Source: JAIQFL01 sp035501495 (lineage in GTDB: Bacteria; Acidobacteriota; Terriglobia; Bryobacterales; Bryobacteraceae). Taken from it: a DNA stretch of 64,000 nucleotides. This document shows, in pieces, positions 36,347-45,144 of the stretch (position 1 is its first letter; each line of letters opens with the position of its first letter). The translations under genes and the position numbers were made by a program. Location of the stretch: contig DATJWB010000138.1 of assembly GCA_035501495.1 (NCBI GenBank), forward strand, positions 1-64,000. Reading direction: 5' to 3'. The notes below the pieces were generated by a model. It had not been told where the DNA came from and did not search any database. It saw only the letters and a list, made by a program, of their open reading frames with translations.

Positions 36347-36922
36347 ATGACGAAACAACTCTGGCTGGTTCGCCACGGCGAAACCGAATGGAGTAAGTCG
36401 GGGCAACACACCGGCCGCACCGATCTGCCCCTCACCGACAAGGGGCGCGAGAATGCAGCCGCGATGGGCAGTCTTTTGGCGGGCCGCCAGTTTTCGCTGG
36501 TCCTGACCAGTCCGATGCAGCGGGCGCGGGAGACCTGCCGGCTGGCCGGCTACGGCGATGCGGCCCAGGTGGACTCCAACCTTTGCGAGTGGAACTACGG
36601 AGATTACGAAGGACGCACCACGCTCGACATTCGCAAGGAGATACCGGATTGGTCGCTGTGGGTGGCCGGGGTGCCGAACGGCGAAACCATCAGCCAGGTG
36701 GCGGCCCGCGCGCAGGCGGTCATCGCGAGAGCGCTCGAGGTGGAGGGGGATGTCGCGCTCTTCGCACACGGGCACATCCTGCGGGTGATGGGGGCGTGCT
36801 GGGTCGGGCTTGCGCCGCAAACCGGCCGTTTCCTGGCCCTTACAACGGCGTCGGTCAGCAACTTGGGCTATGAGCGAGTGACACGCGTGATTACCCGTTG
36901 GAATCTTTCGGTTTCTGATTGA
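36347..36922 (+). CDS. Histidine phosphatase family protein
   Basis: A 191-residue protein with the RHG motif LVRHGETEW, EWNYGDYEGRTT, and a late catalytic HGHILRVMGAC, all as in phosphoglycerate mutase-like histidine phosphatases. The acid/base and second histidine are intact, so the fold should be active. Cofactor-dependent mutase activity is unlikely given the short length; relatives dephosphorylate sugars, nucleotides or alpha-ribazole phosphate. The end overlaps the convergent hypothetical gene by 32 nt. Confidence 0.85.
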   Translation: MTKQLWLVRHGETEWSKSGQHTGRTDLPLTDKGRENAAAMGSLLAGRQFSLVLTSPMQRARETCRLAGYGDAAQVDSNLCEWNYGDYEGRTTLDIRKEIPDWSLWVAGVPNGETISQVAARAQAVIARALEVEGDVALFAHGHILRVMGACWVGLAPQTGRFLALTTASVSNLGYERVTRVITRWNLSVSD

Positions 36923-37277
36923 TCAGCCCGATGCGAACGGGCTTGGCCCCCGCCGGAACCCGGGTGACTTTGCACGTCAACTGCAGGGCCGCCAACGCAC
37001 AGATCACGCGGGTGCGGTTGCGGTCGGCGTCCACCCCGCTGAGGACGGCCACTTCGCGCGAAGGGGCGAAGATTTCCATCACGCGAACACGCTCGGGGCC
37101 GTTCGAGTAGAACACCAGGAGTTCCTCGTCTTCCTTGAGGGCCTTCTGCATGGCGGCGATCTGTCCCAGGAAGGTCGCGGCCAAGTTCTCCGGCTGGGGA
37201 GGCGGCACGGGCTCCTTTGTGGTTGCCGACAGGATTGCCTGCTGCGCGATCTGCTTGGTTAATTCACCGATGGCCAT
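36891..37277 (-). CDS. Hypothetical protein
   Basis: A 128-residue soluble-looking protein (MAIGELTKQIAQQAILSATT...) with an alpha-helical N-terminus and a central beta-rich part (DEELLVFYSNGPERVRVMEI). I do not recognise a family. The frame is uninterrupted, begins at a good ATG and has amino acid use unlike a shadow frame. It overlaps the convergent phosphatase by 32 nt, which is unusual but feasible. Confidence 0.6.
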   Translation of the reverse strand: MAIGELTKQIAQQAILSATTKEPVPPPQPENLAATFLGQIAAMQKALKEDEELLVFYSNGPERVRVMEIFAPSREVAVLSGVDADRNRTRVICALAALQLTCKVTRVPAGAKPVRIGLINQKPKDSNG

Positions 37278-37866
37278 TCTGGCTTGATGCTAGCATACTG
37301 GCTGCTCGAAGAGCTTCGCCGGTCAAACAAACGGGAGCGCGCTTGCTCGTGGCAAGGATTGAGGTTGATCTGCCCTGCCATTTTCGGGATTCGCAGGTTT
37401 CGCGGGGCATTCGAGGAAACGCGGCATGGTGAGAGGTGATGCCTGTCATATCCGGAGGGCGACGCGCTGCTGAAGCGACACTGCTTGGATCGTACCGTCT
37501 TCACAGTGAGTTCGAAAGCGTATCGCGAGTTCCTGCGGCGTCTTGATGCTCCTCCGCGACCGAGTGTCCGCCTGATGAAACCATGCAGACACCCGCGCCC
37601 TGGGATGAAGGGTGGCACTCTCAGCACGCGGACCACTGAGTTCCGATCACAGCGTCCAGGATTCAATTTGGGCGCCCCGGTTCTCGATGAATGGCTGAAA
37701 CGTCGTGCCTGGGCGAACCAGGCCAGCGGAGCAACCAAGACCTATGTTGTGTGTGAAGACCAGCACGTTATTGGCTATACGCAATCGCGTCTGGAGCAAT
37801 CGCTCTCGAAATCGTCTCATCAAGACGCCGGTAGTGACACTTCGGGACATTCGTGCCAGGTTGGAA
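37278..37866. other. Intergenic span with only a toxin-antitoxin remnant
   Basis: Apart from the DUF1778/GNAT remains there is no supported gene in these 589 bp. The stretch 37278-37450 shows nothing recognisable. An open frame continuing on the plus strand to 38471 lies over two minus-strand genes and is a shadow. Confidence 0.5.
37452..37865 (+). pseudogene. Broken DUF1778/GNAT toxin-antitoxin pair (TacAT-like)
   Basis: The frame first reads DALLKRHCLDRTVFTVSSKA followed by YREFLRRLDAPPRPSVRL, the C-terminal half of a DUF1778 antitoxin. It then continues in frame, with no stop, into FNLGAPVLDEWLKRRAWANQ and SGATKTYVVCEDQHVIGYT, the N-terminus of a GNAT toxin of the TacT/AtaT type. A third frame then gives RNRLIKTPVVTLRDIRARLE, similar to the next toxin segment, but the acetyl-CoA binding loop is gone. 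In intact pairs the two genes are separate and overlap slightly. The DUF1778 N-terminus and most of the toxin are missing, so this is a decayed pair, and presumably not toxic. Confidence 0.65.
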
Positions 37867-38199
37867 TCAGGTTGAACCAGAAGGCGCTCCGGGGGGCGTC
37901 TCCTCGATCCTCCGCACCATTACCCATCCCCCTAGCGCAGCGGTCGGAACGTACAGAATTCCGATCGAGAATTCAGCCAGAATCACGCCCGCAATCAGGA
38001 GCAGGAAGGTCGGCAGCCACGTCCAGCGCAGCGGCGTGGCGAGCAGTAACGCCAGCCCCAACATCGCGATCTGATAGATCACAACCTGGATCGGATACTT
38101 CTCACCAGGCGGCTGGTGCCGCGCCAACAGCGGCATCACGACCACCGCCACGATCAGGTCCGTCACAGCGGTGGCAAGTGCGGGAACAAAGCGAAGCAC
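37867..38199 (-). CDS. Hypothetical four-helix membrane protein in the lut operon
   Basis: A 110-residue protein with four hydrophobic segments and a charged tail. The GTG start at 38199 lies one base after the lutC stop, so it is very likely co-translated with lutABC. The N-terminal MLRFVPALATAVTDLIVAVV and the fourth segment IAGVILAEFSIGILYVPTAA show clear transmembrane character. No family is recognised. Its small size argues against being a lactate permease on its own. Confidence 0.6.
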   Translation of the reverse strand: MLRFVPALATAVTDLIVAVVVMPLLARHQPPGEKYPIQVVIYQIAMLGLALLLATPLRWTWLPTFLLLIAGVILAEFSIGILYVPTAALGGWVMVRRIEETPPGAPSGST

Positions 38200-38200
38200 G

Positions 38201-38824
38201 TTACACCACTACCACTGTAATCTGTCCCGGCCCATGCACGCCACGCACCAGGATCTGCTCGATATCGGCGGTGCGGCTTGGTCCCGTAATCAGCACCATC
38301 GAACTGGTCTGCGCCGCAGGGTCTGGCAGGATCGAGAACAGTTCGTCCAGTCCGGTCAGAATTCGCTCGCGCGGCACCACGGCGATGTGTGCGGGAGGCA
38401 GCAGCGAGATCATCCGGGCTTCTTGCGGGCTCGAAATCATCACGAGCGTGCCGGTGTCGGCCAGCGCGTAATCGGCGCTGCTAATTCCCACATCCGAAGT
38501 GGCGCACAATGCGCGCAGTTCGGCGCGATCGGTAACGCCTGACCGCACCCCAGGCAGGCTGGTGATGCCGCACTCGGCCAAATAGGGCGAATTGGACGCT
38601 ACGGCAGTCTTACCCGCGATAGCCTCCGCGACGTAGGCGCGGGGGTCCGCGCTGCGGCAGGCTTTTCCCGCAAGAGCCTCCACCCGCGCCAGCATGCTCG
38701 AGATCCGCGCCTCCAGATCTACTACCGGAATGTGGAGGCGCACCGGCGGCACTTCCGCGGCGGGCTGGCCGGCACTGCGCCCGATGGCCGTTCGGACACG
38801 GTGCAGAATGTGATCGCGGGACAT
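38201..38824 (-). CDS. lutC: LutC, LUD-domain lactate utilisation protein
   Basis: A 207-residue LUD-domain protein. SSADYALADTGTLVMISSPQ and ITGPSRTADIEQILVRGVHG are the family blocks. With LutA and LutB it forms the iron-sulfur L-lactate dehydrogenase complex that oxidises lactate to pyruvate in the cytoplasm. The start overlaps the LutB stop by 1 nt. A separate degenerate LutC relative is at 1705-2208. Confidence 0.88.
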   Translation of the reverse strand: MSRDHILHRVRTAIGRSAGQPAAEVPPVRLHIPVVDLEARISSMLARVEALAGKACRSADPRAYVAEAIAGKTAVASNSPYLAECGITSLPGVRSGVTDRAELRALCATSDVGISSADYALADTGTLVMISSPQEARMISLLPPAHIAVVPRERILTGLDELFSILPDPAAQTSSMVLITGPSRTADIEQILVRGVHGPGQITVVVV

Positions 38825-40242
38825 CAGCGCTGCCTCCACATCTGCCGAAAGCTTTTGGCCGGGGGTGGAGGAAGATTCCGTTGGCTCAGCCACGCCCGCA
38901 CCGGGCCGATGTTCAGCGGCGGCGGAACACTGCGGATCCAGCCGCCTCCATCGGAAGGCGCAATCGCGGCGGCCATACGTCCCGCCATCTCGTACAGCCG
39001 GGGATGCGTCATGAGCCAGGCGAACGCGCGGAACGCCAGCTTCTCCAGGCGATTCTGTTTTTCGCGGGTTTCGGTTTTCTTGACGTCGGAACGCAGCTCC
39101 AGCAGCACCTTCGGGATATCGATCTTCACCGGGCAGACCTCGCCGCACGCTCCGCAGAGGCTGGAGGCGAAGGGCAATCCCGGCTCGTGTCCCGTGCCCA
39201 TGAACTGCGGCGTGATGATCGCCCCGATCGGCCCGGAGTAGACCCAGGGAAAGCTGTGGCCGCCGATCTTCCGATACACCGGGCAGGTGTTGAGACACGC
39301 TCCGCAACGGATGCAGTAAAGCGACTGGCGTTTGGAGCGGTCGGGCAGCAGCTTGGTGCGGCCGTTATCCAGCAGCACCACGTGAAATTCATCGGGGCCA
39401 TCGATCTCGCCTTCGCGCCGCGGGCCGCTCAGGAACGATGTGTAGACCGACAGCGCCTGGCCGGTAGCGCTGCGCGCGAGCAATTTGAGGAACGTTACGA
39501 GGTCTTGCGCGCGCGGGATCACCTTCTCGATCCCTGCGACGGCAATATGGACGCGGGGTGCCGACGTGGTCAGGCGGGCGTTGCCTTCGTTCTCCACGAT
39601 CACCACCGCGCCGGAATCGGCCACCAGGAAGTTCGCTCCGCTGATGCCGATGTCGGCCGCCAGGAACTTCTCGCGAAGTACTCCACGGGCGATGGCTGTC
39701 TGCTTCTCGATCACCGTCTCGTTCGGAACCTTCAGGTGTTCGGTGAAGATCTGCGCCACGTCGTAGCGCGTCTTGTGCAGCGCCGGCGCCACGATGTGGT
39801 AAGGCCGCTCGTGCGCCAGTTGCAGGATGTACTCGCCGAGGTCGGTCTCCACCGATTCCAGCCCGTGGTGCTCGAGCCGTTCGTTGAGATCGATTTCCTC
39901 GGTGGTCATGGATTTCGACTTGACGATCAGGTGCGCGCCGCGTTCCCTGGCCAAACCCAGGACGAAGTCGGACACCTCCGTGCCATCCTTGCAATAGACC
40001 ACCCTGCCGCCGTGCGCTTGCACGTTGCGTTCGAACTCTTCGAGGTAATGGTCCAGGTTCTCGACGGCGTGCTGTTTGATGGCATTGGCCTGGGTACGCA
40101 GCTCCTGGTAGTCGGGCAGAACGCTGGCGGCCACGTTCTCGATGCGTTTCTCTTTCAGCCTGGCGGTGGCGGTGTAGATCGCCAATTGGAGATTGGCATC
40201 AGCCAGGGTGTTATGAATCTTCTGATCGAATTCCGCGGACAT
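38824..40242 (-). CDS. lutB: LutB, iron-sulfur subunit of lactate utilisation complex
   Basis: A 472-residue protein with an N-terminal LUD domain (GISGANFLVADSGAVVIVEN) and two [4Fe-4S] motifs, CIRCGACLNTCPVYR and CGACGEVCPVKI. The C-terminal ~100 residues form the DUF3390-like tail. The chosen ATG at 40242 begins MSAEFDQKIHNTLADANLQL, the normal LutB N-terminus; the longer open frame to 40557 lies over lutA. It works with LutA and LutC in lactate oxidation. Confidence 0.9.
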   Translation of the reverse strand: MSAEFDQKIHNTLADANLQLAIYTATARLKEKRIENVAASVLPDYQELRTQANAIKQHAVENLDHYLEEFERNVQAHGGRVVYCKDGTEVSDFVLGLARERGAHLIVKSKSMTTEEIDLNERLEHHGLESVETDLGEYILQLAHERPYHIVAPALHKTRYDVAQIFTEHLKVPNETVIEKQTAIARGVLREKFLAADIGISGANFLVADSGAVVIVENEGNARLTTSAPRVHIAVAGIEKVIPRAQDLVTFLKLLARSATGQALSVYTSFLSGPRREGEIDGPDEFHVVLLDNGRTKLLPDRSKRQSLYCIRCGACLNTCPVYRKIGGHSFPWVYSGPIGAIITPQFMGTGHEPGLPFASSLCGACGEVCPVKIDIPKVLLELRSDVKKTETREKQNRLEKLAFRAFAWLMTHPRLYEMAGRMAAAIAPSDGGGWIRSVPPPLNIGPVRAWLSQRNLPPPPAKSFRQMWRQR

Positions 40243-40247
40243 GTGTT

Positions 40248-40973
40248 CTATCGGCTTGCCAGGACCTCGGCCAGATGCATGGTGCGGATGTCCGATCCGG
40301 CGCGGGAGAGCGCACCCTGAATCTGCATCAGACAACTCGGGTCGAGCGAAACTACTGTGCGGGCGCCGGTACCGAGGATGGCCTGAATCTTGGTGTTGGC
40401 CATGGCGCCGGAAAGTTCGGCGAATTTCACGGCGAAGGTGCCTCCAAAGCCGCAGCACTCCTCGGCGGGCTGCATCTCCCGCAGTTCCAGACCGCGAACG
40501 TTGGCCAGCAGGCGCCGGGGCGCGTCCTTCACACCAAGCTCGCGCAGCGCGTGACACCCATCGTGGAACGTCACGACGTCTTCCAGATGGGCGCCCACGT
40601 CCTCAACACCGGCAACCTGGGTGAGGAAGGTAGAGAACTCCCAGATGCGCTTTTCCAGATCGTGCACCCGCGCCAGCGCCGCCGGGTCCTTGCGGAACAA
40701 CTCGGCGTAATGGTGGACGATCATGGATGTGCAGGACCCCGAAGGCACGACGACGCACTCGCTGGAAGCAAACGTATCCAGGAAATAGCGTGCCACGACG
40801 CGCGCCTCCCCGCGATAACCGCTGTTAAAGGCCGGCTGTCCGCAGCATGTCTGGTTTTCGGGAAAATCCACCTGGTAGCCGAGTCTCTCGATGACTTTGG
40901 CCATGGCCATCCCGACCTTGGGAAAAAGCTGGTCGACGATGCAGGTGACGAATAAGGAAACCCGCATACCCAT
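40248..40973 (-). CDS. lutA: LutA, cysteine-rich subunit of lactate utilisation complex
   Basis: A 241-residue protein with two CCG domains: TCCGQPAFNSGY and ECCGFGGTF, each preceded by a further conserved Cys (FVTCIVD and FHDGCHAL). These are the heterodisulfide reductase-type cysteine-rich motifs of LutA/YkgE. The start may be 40973 (MGMRVSLF) or 40967 (MRVSLF). It is the first gene of lutABC; no promoter was reliably identified upstream. The intact three-gene set is complete. Confidence 0.9.
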   Translation of the reverse strand: MGMRVSLFVTCIVDQLFPKVGMAMAKVIERLGYQVDFPENQTCCGQPAFNSGYRGEARVVARYFLDTFASSECVVVPSGSCTSMIVHHYAELFRKDPAALARVHDLEKRIWEFSTFLTQVAGVEDVGAHLEDVVTFHDGCHALRELGVKDAPRRLLANVRGLELREMQPAEECCGFGGTFAVKFAELSGAMANTKIQAILGTGARTVVSLDPSCLMQIQGALSRAGSDIRTMHLAEVLASR

Positions 40974-41053
40974 GCAAGCAAGTGTAACAGCAATAACGGG
41001 GTACACTTGAGCTTGACCGGTTGGCCCTTTCAGACTACTCCTGGAAAGGAGGC

Positions 41054-41965
41054 TTACGCCGGAAGGGTACCCGGCAATTCCACCAGCGGACCGGCGGCCT
41101 TTTGCGGCCTCGACAGCCAGTCCTGAATCGCGGGGAGTGCGGCCAGGGCGGCGGCCTCCCCCGCCTTCAACATCTGGGGCCCACATCGGAATCCATCCCA
41201 CTCGATGCCGCGGACATTGGGCGAAATCACCAGGTCGGCATCCGCGCGCCAACTATGCTCGGTGCGGCTCTGCATAATCTGGAAGCAGCGATTCACCACC
41301 TGGAAGACATTGTGAGGCGGTTGCGCGGCGCCGTGATGGGCGGGCAGGTGTACCGCGATGACATGGGTCGCGCCGAGCAATCGCGCCATCATCGCGGGAA
41401 TCTCCATGCTCATGGCTCCATCGACCAGCAGCCGGCCGTCGTGACGCACAGGCTGGAAGAGGCCCGGATAGGCACAACTCGCGCGGATGGGCAGAAAGAC
41501 ATCTCCGGAGTCCCGAAATCCGACCGATTCGCCGGTGCAGACGTCGGTAGCCAGTACGCCCAGAGGAATCTTCATGTCCTCGAACCGGTAACCTTTCAGC
41601 AGTTTCTGCAGGAAGCGCTGCATTCGTTCCGTGACCACGAAACCCATGCGGCCGAGGCTCCAGCGCGCAACGTCGCCCAGTCGCATAGAACACCCGGCGC
41701 TCGCGATTTCGGCGGGCGACGCACCGCTGGCATAGGCCGCCGCGGCGATCGAACCGGCGCTGACTCCAGCAATGCAATGGATCGGAATCTGGTAGCGCTC
41801 GAAAACGTCCAGGACGCCCGCATGGGCAATCCCGCGGGCAAAGCCGCCTCCGAGGGCCAGCCCGATTCGCGGTGGCGCCTCCGGCTTGCCCGGTTTACGA
41901 TTGGCGCGCGGCCCCTCCCGTAACGCGGAGAAGAAGCTGCGAACGGCGCGAGCCGCAGCTTTCAT
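41054..41965 (-). CDS. Patatin-like phospholipase (RssA-like)
   Basis: A 303-residue patatin-domain protein with the oxyanion loop LALGGGFARGIAHAGVL, the nucleophile GVSAGS and the Asp of VDGAMS, so the Ser-Asp dyad is intact. The N-terminal ~30 residues are basic and may contact the membrane. ATG at 41965 follows GGAGGGG. Relatives hydrolyse lipid ester bonds; substrate here is unknown. Confidence 0.88.
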   Translation of the reverse strand: MKAAARAVRSFFSALREGPRANRKPGKPEAPPRIGLALGGGFARGIAHAGVLDVFERYQIPIHCIAGVSAGSIAAAAYASGASPAEIASAGCSMRLGDVARWSLGRMGFVVTERMQRFLQKLLKGYRFEDMKIPLGVLATDVCTGESVGFRDSGDVFLPIRASCAYPGLFQPVRHDGRLLVDGAMSMEIPAMMARLLGATHVIAVHLPAHHGAAQPPHNVFQVVNRCFQIMQSRTEHSWRADADLVISPNVRGIEWDGFRCGPQMLKAGEAAALAALPAIQDWLSRPQKAAGPLVELPGTLPA

Positions 41966-42065
41966 AACCCCTCCTTGGCCGTTCCGTAGGACGGCCTTCT
42001 GATGTCCCAGACGGCCAAACCGGTTCCCAGGTTCCTTCGATTTGCCGCCTCTGCGATGATAACCT

Positions 42066-42848
42066 TTGGCCCGTTCTCGCATCCCCGCGCTATTGGCCGT
42101 TACGGCGGCCCTGGTCACACTTACCGGCTGCGGCCGTCCGGCCAAGCCACCGACAATCGATGCGGAACTGGCCTCCTGCGTGCCCACAGGTACCTTGGTC
42201 GTGGCCGGGATAAATCTCGACCAGATCCGGGCCACGCCGCTGTACCAAACGCTACTCGCCGAGTTTCAGTCACTCCGAGACACGTCTTACCTGATCGTCG
42301 CGTACAACGGAAGGGAGGCGACTTTCCTGGGACGTGGGAAATACCCGGATGCGCCCGCGGGGGCGACTTTGGTTGCGCGGAATCTGGTGGTGTCCGGGTC
42401 TCCGGAATCCGTTCGTGCCGTAATCGCCCAGCATCAGAGCGGGGTCAGCGGGGCGGGCCGCCTGCTGGAACTGGCCGGCGGTATCGCCGGGTCCCCGCCG
42501 GTATGGATGGTCGCACAAGGTGGGGTGTCTCTGCCGCTTTCCGGCAATGCCGAGAACTTGAACCGCATTCTGAGGCTCACCCAGTATGTGACGTTAGGAG
42601 TTCAGATCGGCTCGCAGATACGGGCAGAGGCGGCCGCCGTGGGCCGCAATGATGCCGCCGGCCGGCAGTTGGAGGAAAGCCTGCGCGCCATCCTGACGTT
42701 CGCCGCGGCAGCCGGTGAACGCCGCCCCGAGGTGGAAGCCGCCCTTAAGTCCATCGCGATCCGGAGGGACGGCCTCATCGTCTATGCGACGCTGGCGACC
42801 ACAACAGACAGCCTGCTCGCGCTAATGCGGGAATTCGGGGGAAGCTAA
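42066..42848 (+). CDS. Hypothetical lipoprotein
   Basis: A 260-residue protein starting at TTG with a lipoprotein signal (LLAVTAALVTLTGC). The mature part begins PPTIDAELASCVPTGTLVVAG and has several short beta-alpha repeats (VIAQHQSGVSGAGRLLELAG). I do not recognise a family; the fold may relate to DUF3352-type proteins judging by the V-x-A-x-N/G-L-D pattern, but this is a guess. Divergent from the patatin gene and convergent with the ABC operon. Confidence 0.65.
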   Translation: MARSRIPALLAVTAALVTLTGCGRPAKPPTIDAELASCVPTGTLVVAGINLDQIRATPLYQTLLAEFQSLRDTSYLIVAYNGREATFLGRGKYPDAPAGATLVARNLVVSGSPESVRAVIAQHQSGVSGAGRLLELAGGIAGSPPVWMVAQGGVSLPLSGNAENLNRILRLTQYVTLGVQIGSQIRAEAAAVGRNDAAGRQLEESLRAILTFAAAAGERRPEVEAALKSIAIRRDGLIVYATLATTTDSLLALMREFGGS

Positions 42849-42855
42849 TCCAAAG

Positions 42856-44007
42856 CTAATCCAGCGTTTTGTGGAATCGGAACGCGCTCAGTCCCAGCAC
42901 CGCCACGCCGTATACGGCCAGGCACAGCATCTGCGGCCACAGGACCGAAACGCCAACGCCTTTCAGAAATAGCCCGCGCACGATTTCGACGAAGTATCGC
43001 AACGGGTTCAAATACGTCAGGTATTGCACGCCGATCGGCATGTTTCGGATGGGGAACGCGAACCCGCTCAGCATGAAGGCCGGGGTGGAGAAGAAGAACG
43101 ACATCATCATGGCCTGCTGCTGCGTCTGCGAGACGGTGGAGAGGAACAGGCCCGCCCCCAGGGAGGTCATCAGAAACAGCAGCGCGCACGCAAACAGCAG
43201 CAGAAAGCTTCCTCGGAACGGAACGCGGAACAACAGGAGCGCGACGGTGGTCACTGCGGCCACGTCCAGCAGGCCGACGATCGCAAACGGCAGCGTCTTG
43301 CCCAGCATCAGCTCGATGGGCCGCACCGGCGTCACCATCAACTGCTCCATGGTGCCGATCTCCTTCTCACGTACGATCGCAAGCGCCGTCAGCATCAGGG
43401 TCACCATCATGATGATGTTGGCGATCACGCCGGGCACGAAGTAGTTGCGGCTGTAAAGATCGGGGTTGAACCACACCCGGCTGCGCGCCACGATCTGCGG
43501 GACACCGGCATTCGCCGCGGCGTTCGGACTTCGTGTGAGCACGCGTGTATTCTGTTGCTGAGCCATGGCATCCAGGGAGAAGCTCGAGATAATCTGCCCG
43601 GCGTAATTCGATACCAGCGACGCGGTGTTCGAATTGGTGCCATCCACCAGCACCTGGACCTCGGTGGGACGGCCGCGCTTCAAGTCGCGCTCGAACCCCG
43701 GCAACACGCGCACCACCGCTTGCGCCTCGCCGCCGTCGAGGGCCCGCTGGACATCATCCTCGTTGCGCGGGATCGCCACCACCTCGAAGTGCCCCGAGCC
43801 CTCGAAACGATCGCGAAGATCGCGGCTGGCGGGCGTGCGGTCCATGTCCATCCACGCGATGCGCGCGCGGTCCACATCCAGGTTCACGGCGAAGCCGAAG
43901 ATGACCGACTGCAAAATCGGCGGCACGAACAGCAGAACCCGCATGCGCGGCTCGCGCAGCGCCTGAATGAATTCCTTGCGGAGAATGACTCGAATCCGTT
44001 CCCACAT
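42856..44007 (-). CDS. ABC-2 type export permease (YbhR/YhhJ-like)
   Basis: A 383-residue permease: one N-terminal helix (PRMRVLLFVPPILQSVIFGF), a large periplasmic domain of ~150 residues, then five helices starting FVPGVIANIIMMVTLML. EKEIGTMEQLMVTPVRP is the typical ABC-2 signature. It is the last gene of the export operon, 3 nt after the second permease. YbhR and YbhS in E. coli form the membrane channel of YbhGFSR. Confidence 0.88.
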   Translation of the reverse strand: MWERIRVILRKEFIQALREPRMRVLLFVPPILQSVIFGFAVNLDVDRARIAWMDMDRTPASRDLRDRFEGSGHFEVVAIPRNEDDVQRALDGGEAQAVVRVLPGFERDLKRGRPTEVQVLVDGTNSNTASLVSNYAGQIISSFSLDAMAQQQNTRVLTRSPNAAANAGVPQIVARSRVWFNPDLYSRNYFVPGVIANIIMMVTLMLTALAIVREKEIGTMEQLMVTPVRPIELMLGKTLPFAIVGLLDVAAVTTVALLLFRVPFRGSFLLLFACALLFLMTSLGAGLFLSTVSQTQQQAMMMSFFFSTPAFMLSGFAFPIRNMPIGVQYLTYLNPLRYFVEIVRGLFLKGVGVSVLWPQMLCLAVYGVAVLGLSAFRFHKTLD

Positions 44008-44010
44008 AGT

Positions 44011-45144
44011 TCACGCCAGTTTCTGATTCAGTTTGCGGGTGGCCAAGACAAATACCAGCACCGCGTACAGCGCCAGGAACCCCAGTTCTCCCCACAGCAC
44101 CCGGATGCCGACTCCTTTCAGGAAGATACCCTTCAGGATGGTCACCACGTAGCGCGCCGGCACCAGATGCGTGATGACCTGGATCACGGTGGGCATGCTC
44201 TCGATGGAATACACGAACCCAGAAAGCAGAAACGCCGGAAGAAACGAGCTGAGAATGCCCATCTGGTATGCCTGCAACTGGGTCTTTGCCGCGGCCGAAA
44301 CGAAGATCCCCCAGAACAGGGCGCCGAACAGGAACACACACGTGGAGACCACCATCAGCGGAAAACTGCCACGGAAGGGCACGTCGAACACAAACACGCC
44401 CACCAGGACCGCAATGGCGGCGTCCATCACCCCCACCACGAAGTACGCCAGCATCTTCCCCAGCACCATCTCCGCAGGCCGCAGAGGCGTGGAGAGGATC
44501 TGCTCCATGGTGCCCATCTCCCACTCCCGCGCGATGGTGAGTGAGGTCAGCAACGCCGCGATGATTTGCAGGATCACTGCGATCAGGCCGGGCACCACGT
44601 AATTCTTGGACTCGAGCGAGCTGTTGTACCAGACGCGCAGCCGCGCATCCACCGGGGCCGTCACGCGTTCGCCGCCACGCCGGTTCATGACCGTGGAGCG
44701 CAGCACCAGCGAGTCGTTGCGCACCACGCTTTCGGCATAACCCAGCGCAATCGAGGCGGTGTTGGAATCGCTGCCATCGAGCACGATCTGCACATCGGCC
44801 TCACGGCCGGAGCCCACATTCCGGGAATAGTCTCGCGGAATCACCACCGCCATCAGGATGCGGCTCCGATCAATGGCGCGCTCGATTTCGCCGTAATCGG
44901 CCGCCAGGCCGCGGATATCGAAGAAGCGCGATCCTTCGAACTGCCGGATCAAATCACGGCTGGAGGAAGTGCCATCCTGGTCGTACACCAGGGTGGGGAT
45001 GCGATCCACATCCAGGCTTAGCGCGAACCCGAACAACACGAGAAACATCACCGGCACCGCCAGCGCCATGCCCAAACTGCGCGCATCGCGCGTAATGTGG
45101 TGGAGTTCCTTGATGAAGATCGCGCGCAGCCTTCGGTAGCTCAT
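44011..45144 (-). CDS. ABC-2 type export permease (YbhS-like)
   Basis: A 377-residue permease with the same plan as its neighbour: N-terminal helix, periplasmic domain and five C-terminal helices, with WEMGTMEQILSTPLRPAEMV as the ABC-2 marker. The two permeases likely form a heterodimer. The start overlaps the stop of the ATPase gene. Confidence 0.88.
   Translation of the reverse strand: MSYRRLRAIFIKELHHITRDARSLGMALAVPVMFLVLFGFALSLDVDRIPTLVYDQDGTSSSRDLIRQFEGSRFFDIRGLAADYGEIERAIDRSRILMAVVIPRDYSRNVGSGREADVQIVLDGSDSNTASIALGYAESVVRNDSLVLRSTVMNRRGGERVTAPVDARLRVWYNSSLESKNYVVPGLIAVILQIIAALLTSLTIAREWEMGTMEQILSTPLRPAEMVLGKMLAYFVVGVMDAAIAVLVGVFVFDVPFRGSFPLMVVSTCVFLFGALFWGIFVSAAAKTQLQAYQMGILSSFLPAFLLSGFVYSIESMPTVIQVITHLVPARYVVTILKGIFLKGVGIRVLWGELGFLALYAVLVFVLATRKLNQKLA

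Noticed and set aside
34306..36441. 711-residue open frame on the minus strand
   Set aside because: Lies entirely over the M13 peptidase gene; it arises from GC-rich third codon positions and shows no recognisable domain.
43024..44544. 506-residue plus-strand open frame
   Set aside because: Histidine/glutamine-rich shadow of the two ABC permease genes on the minus strand.
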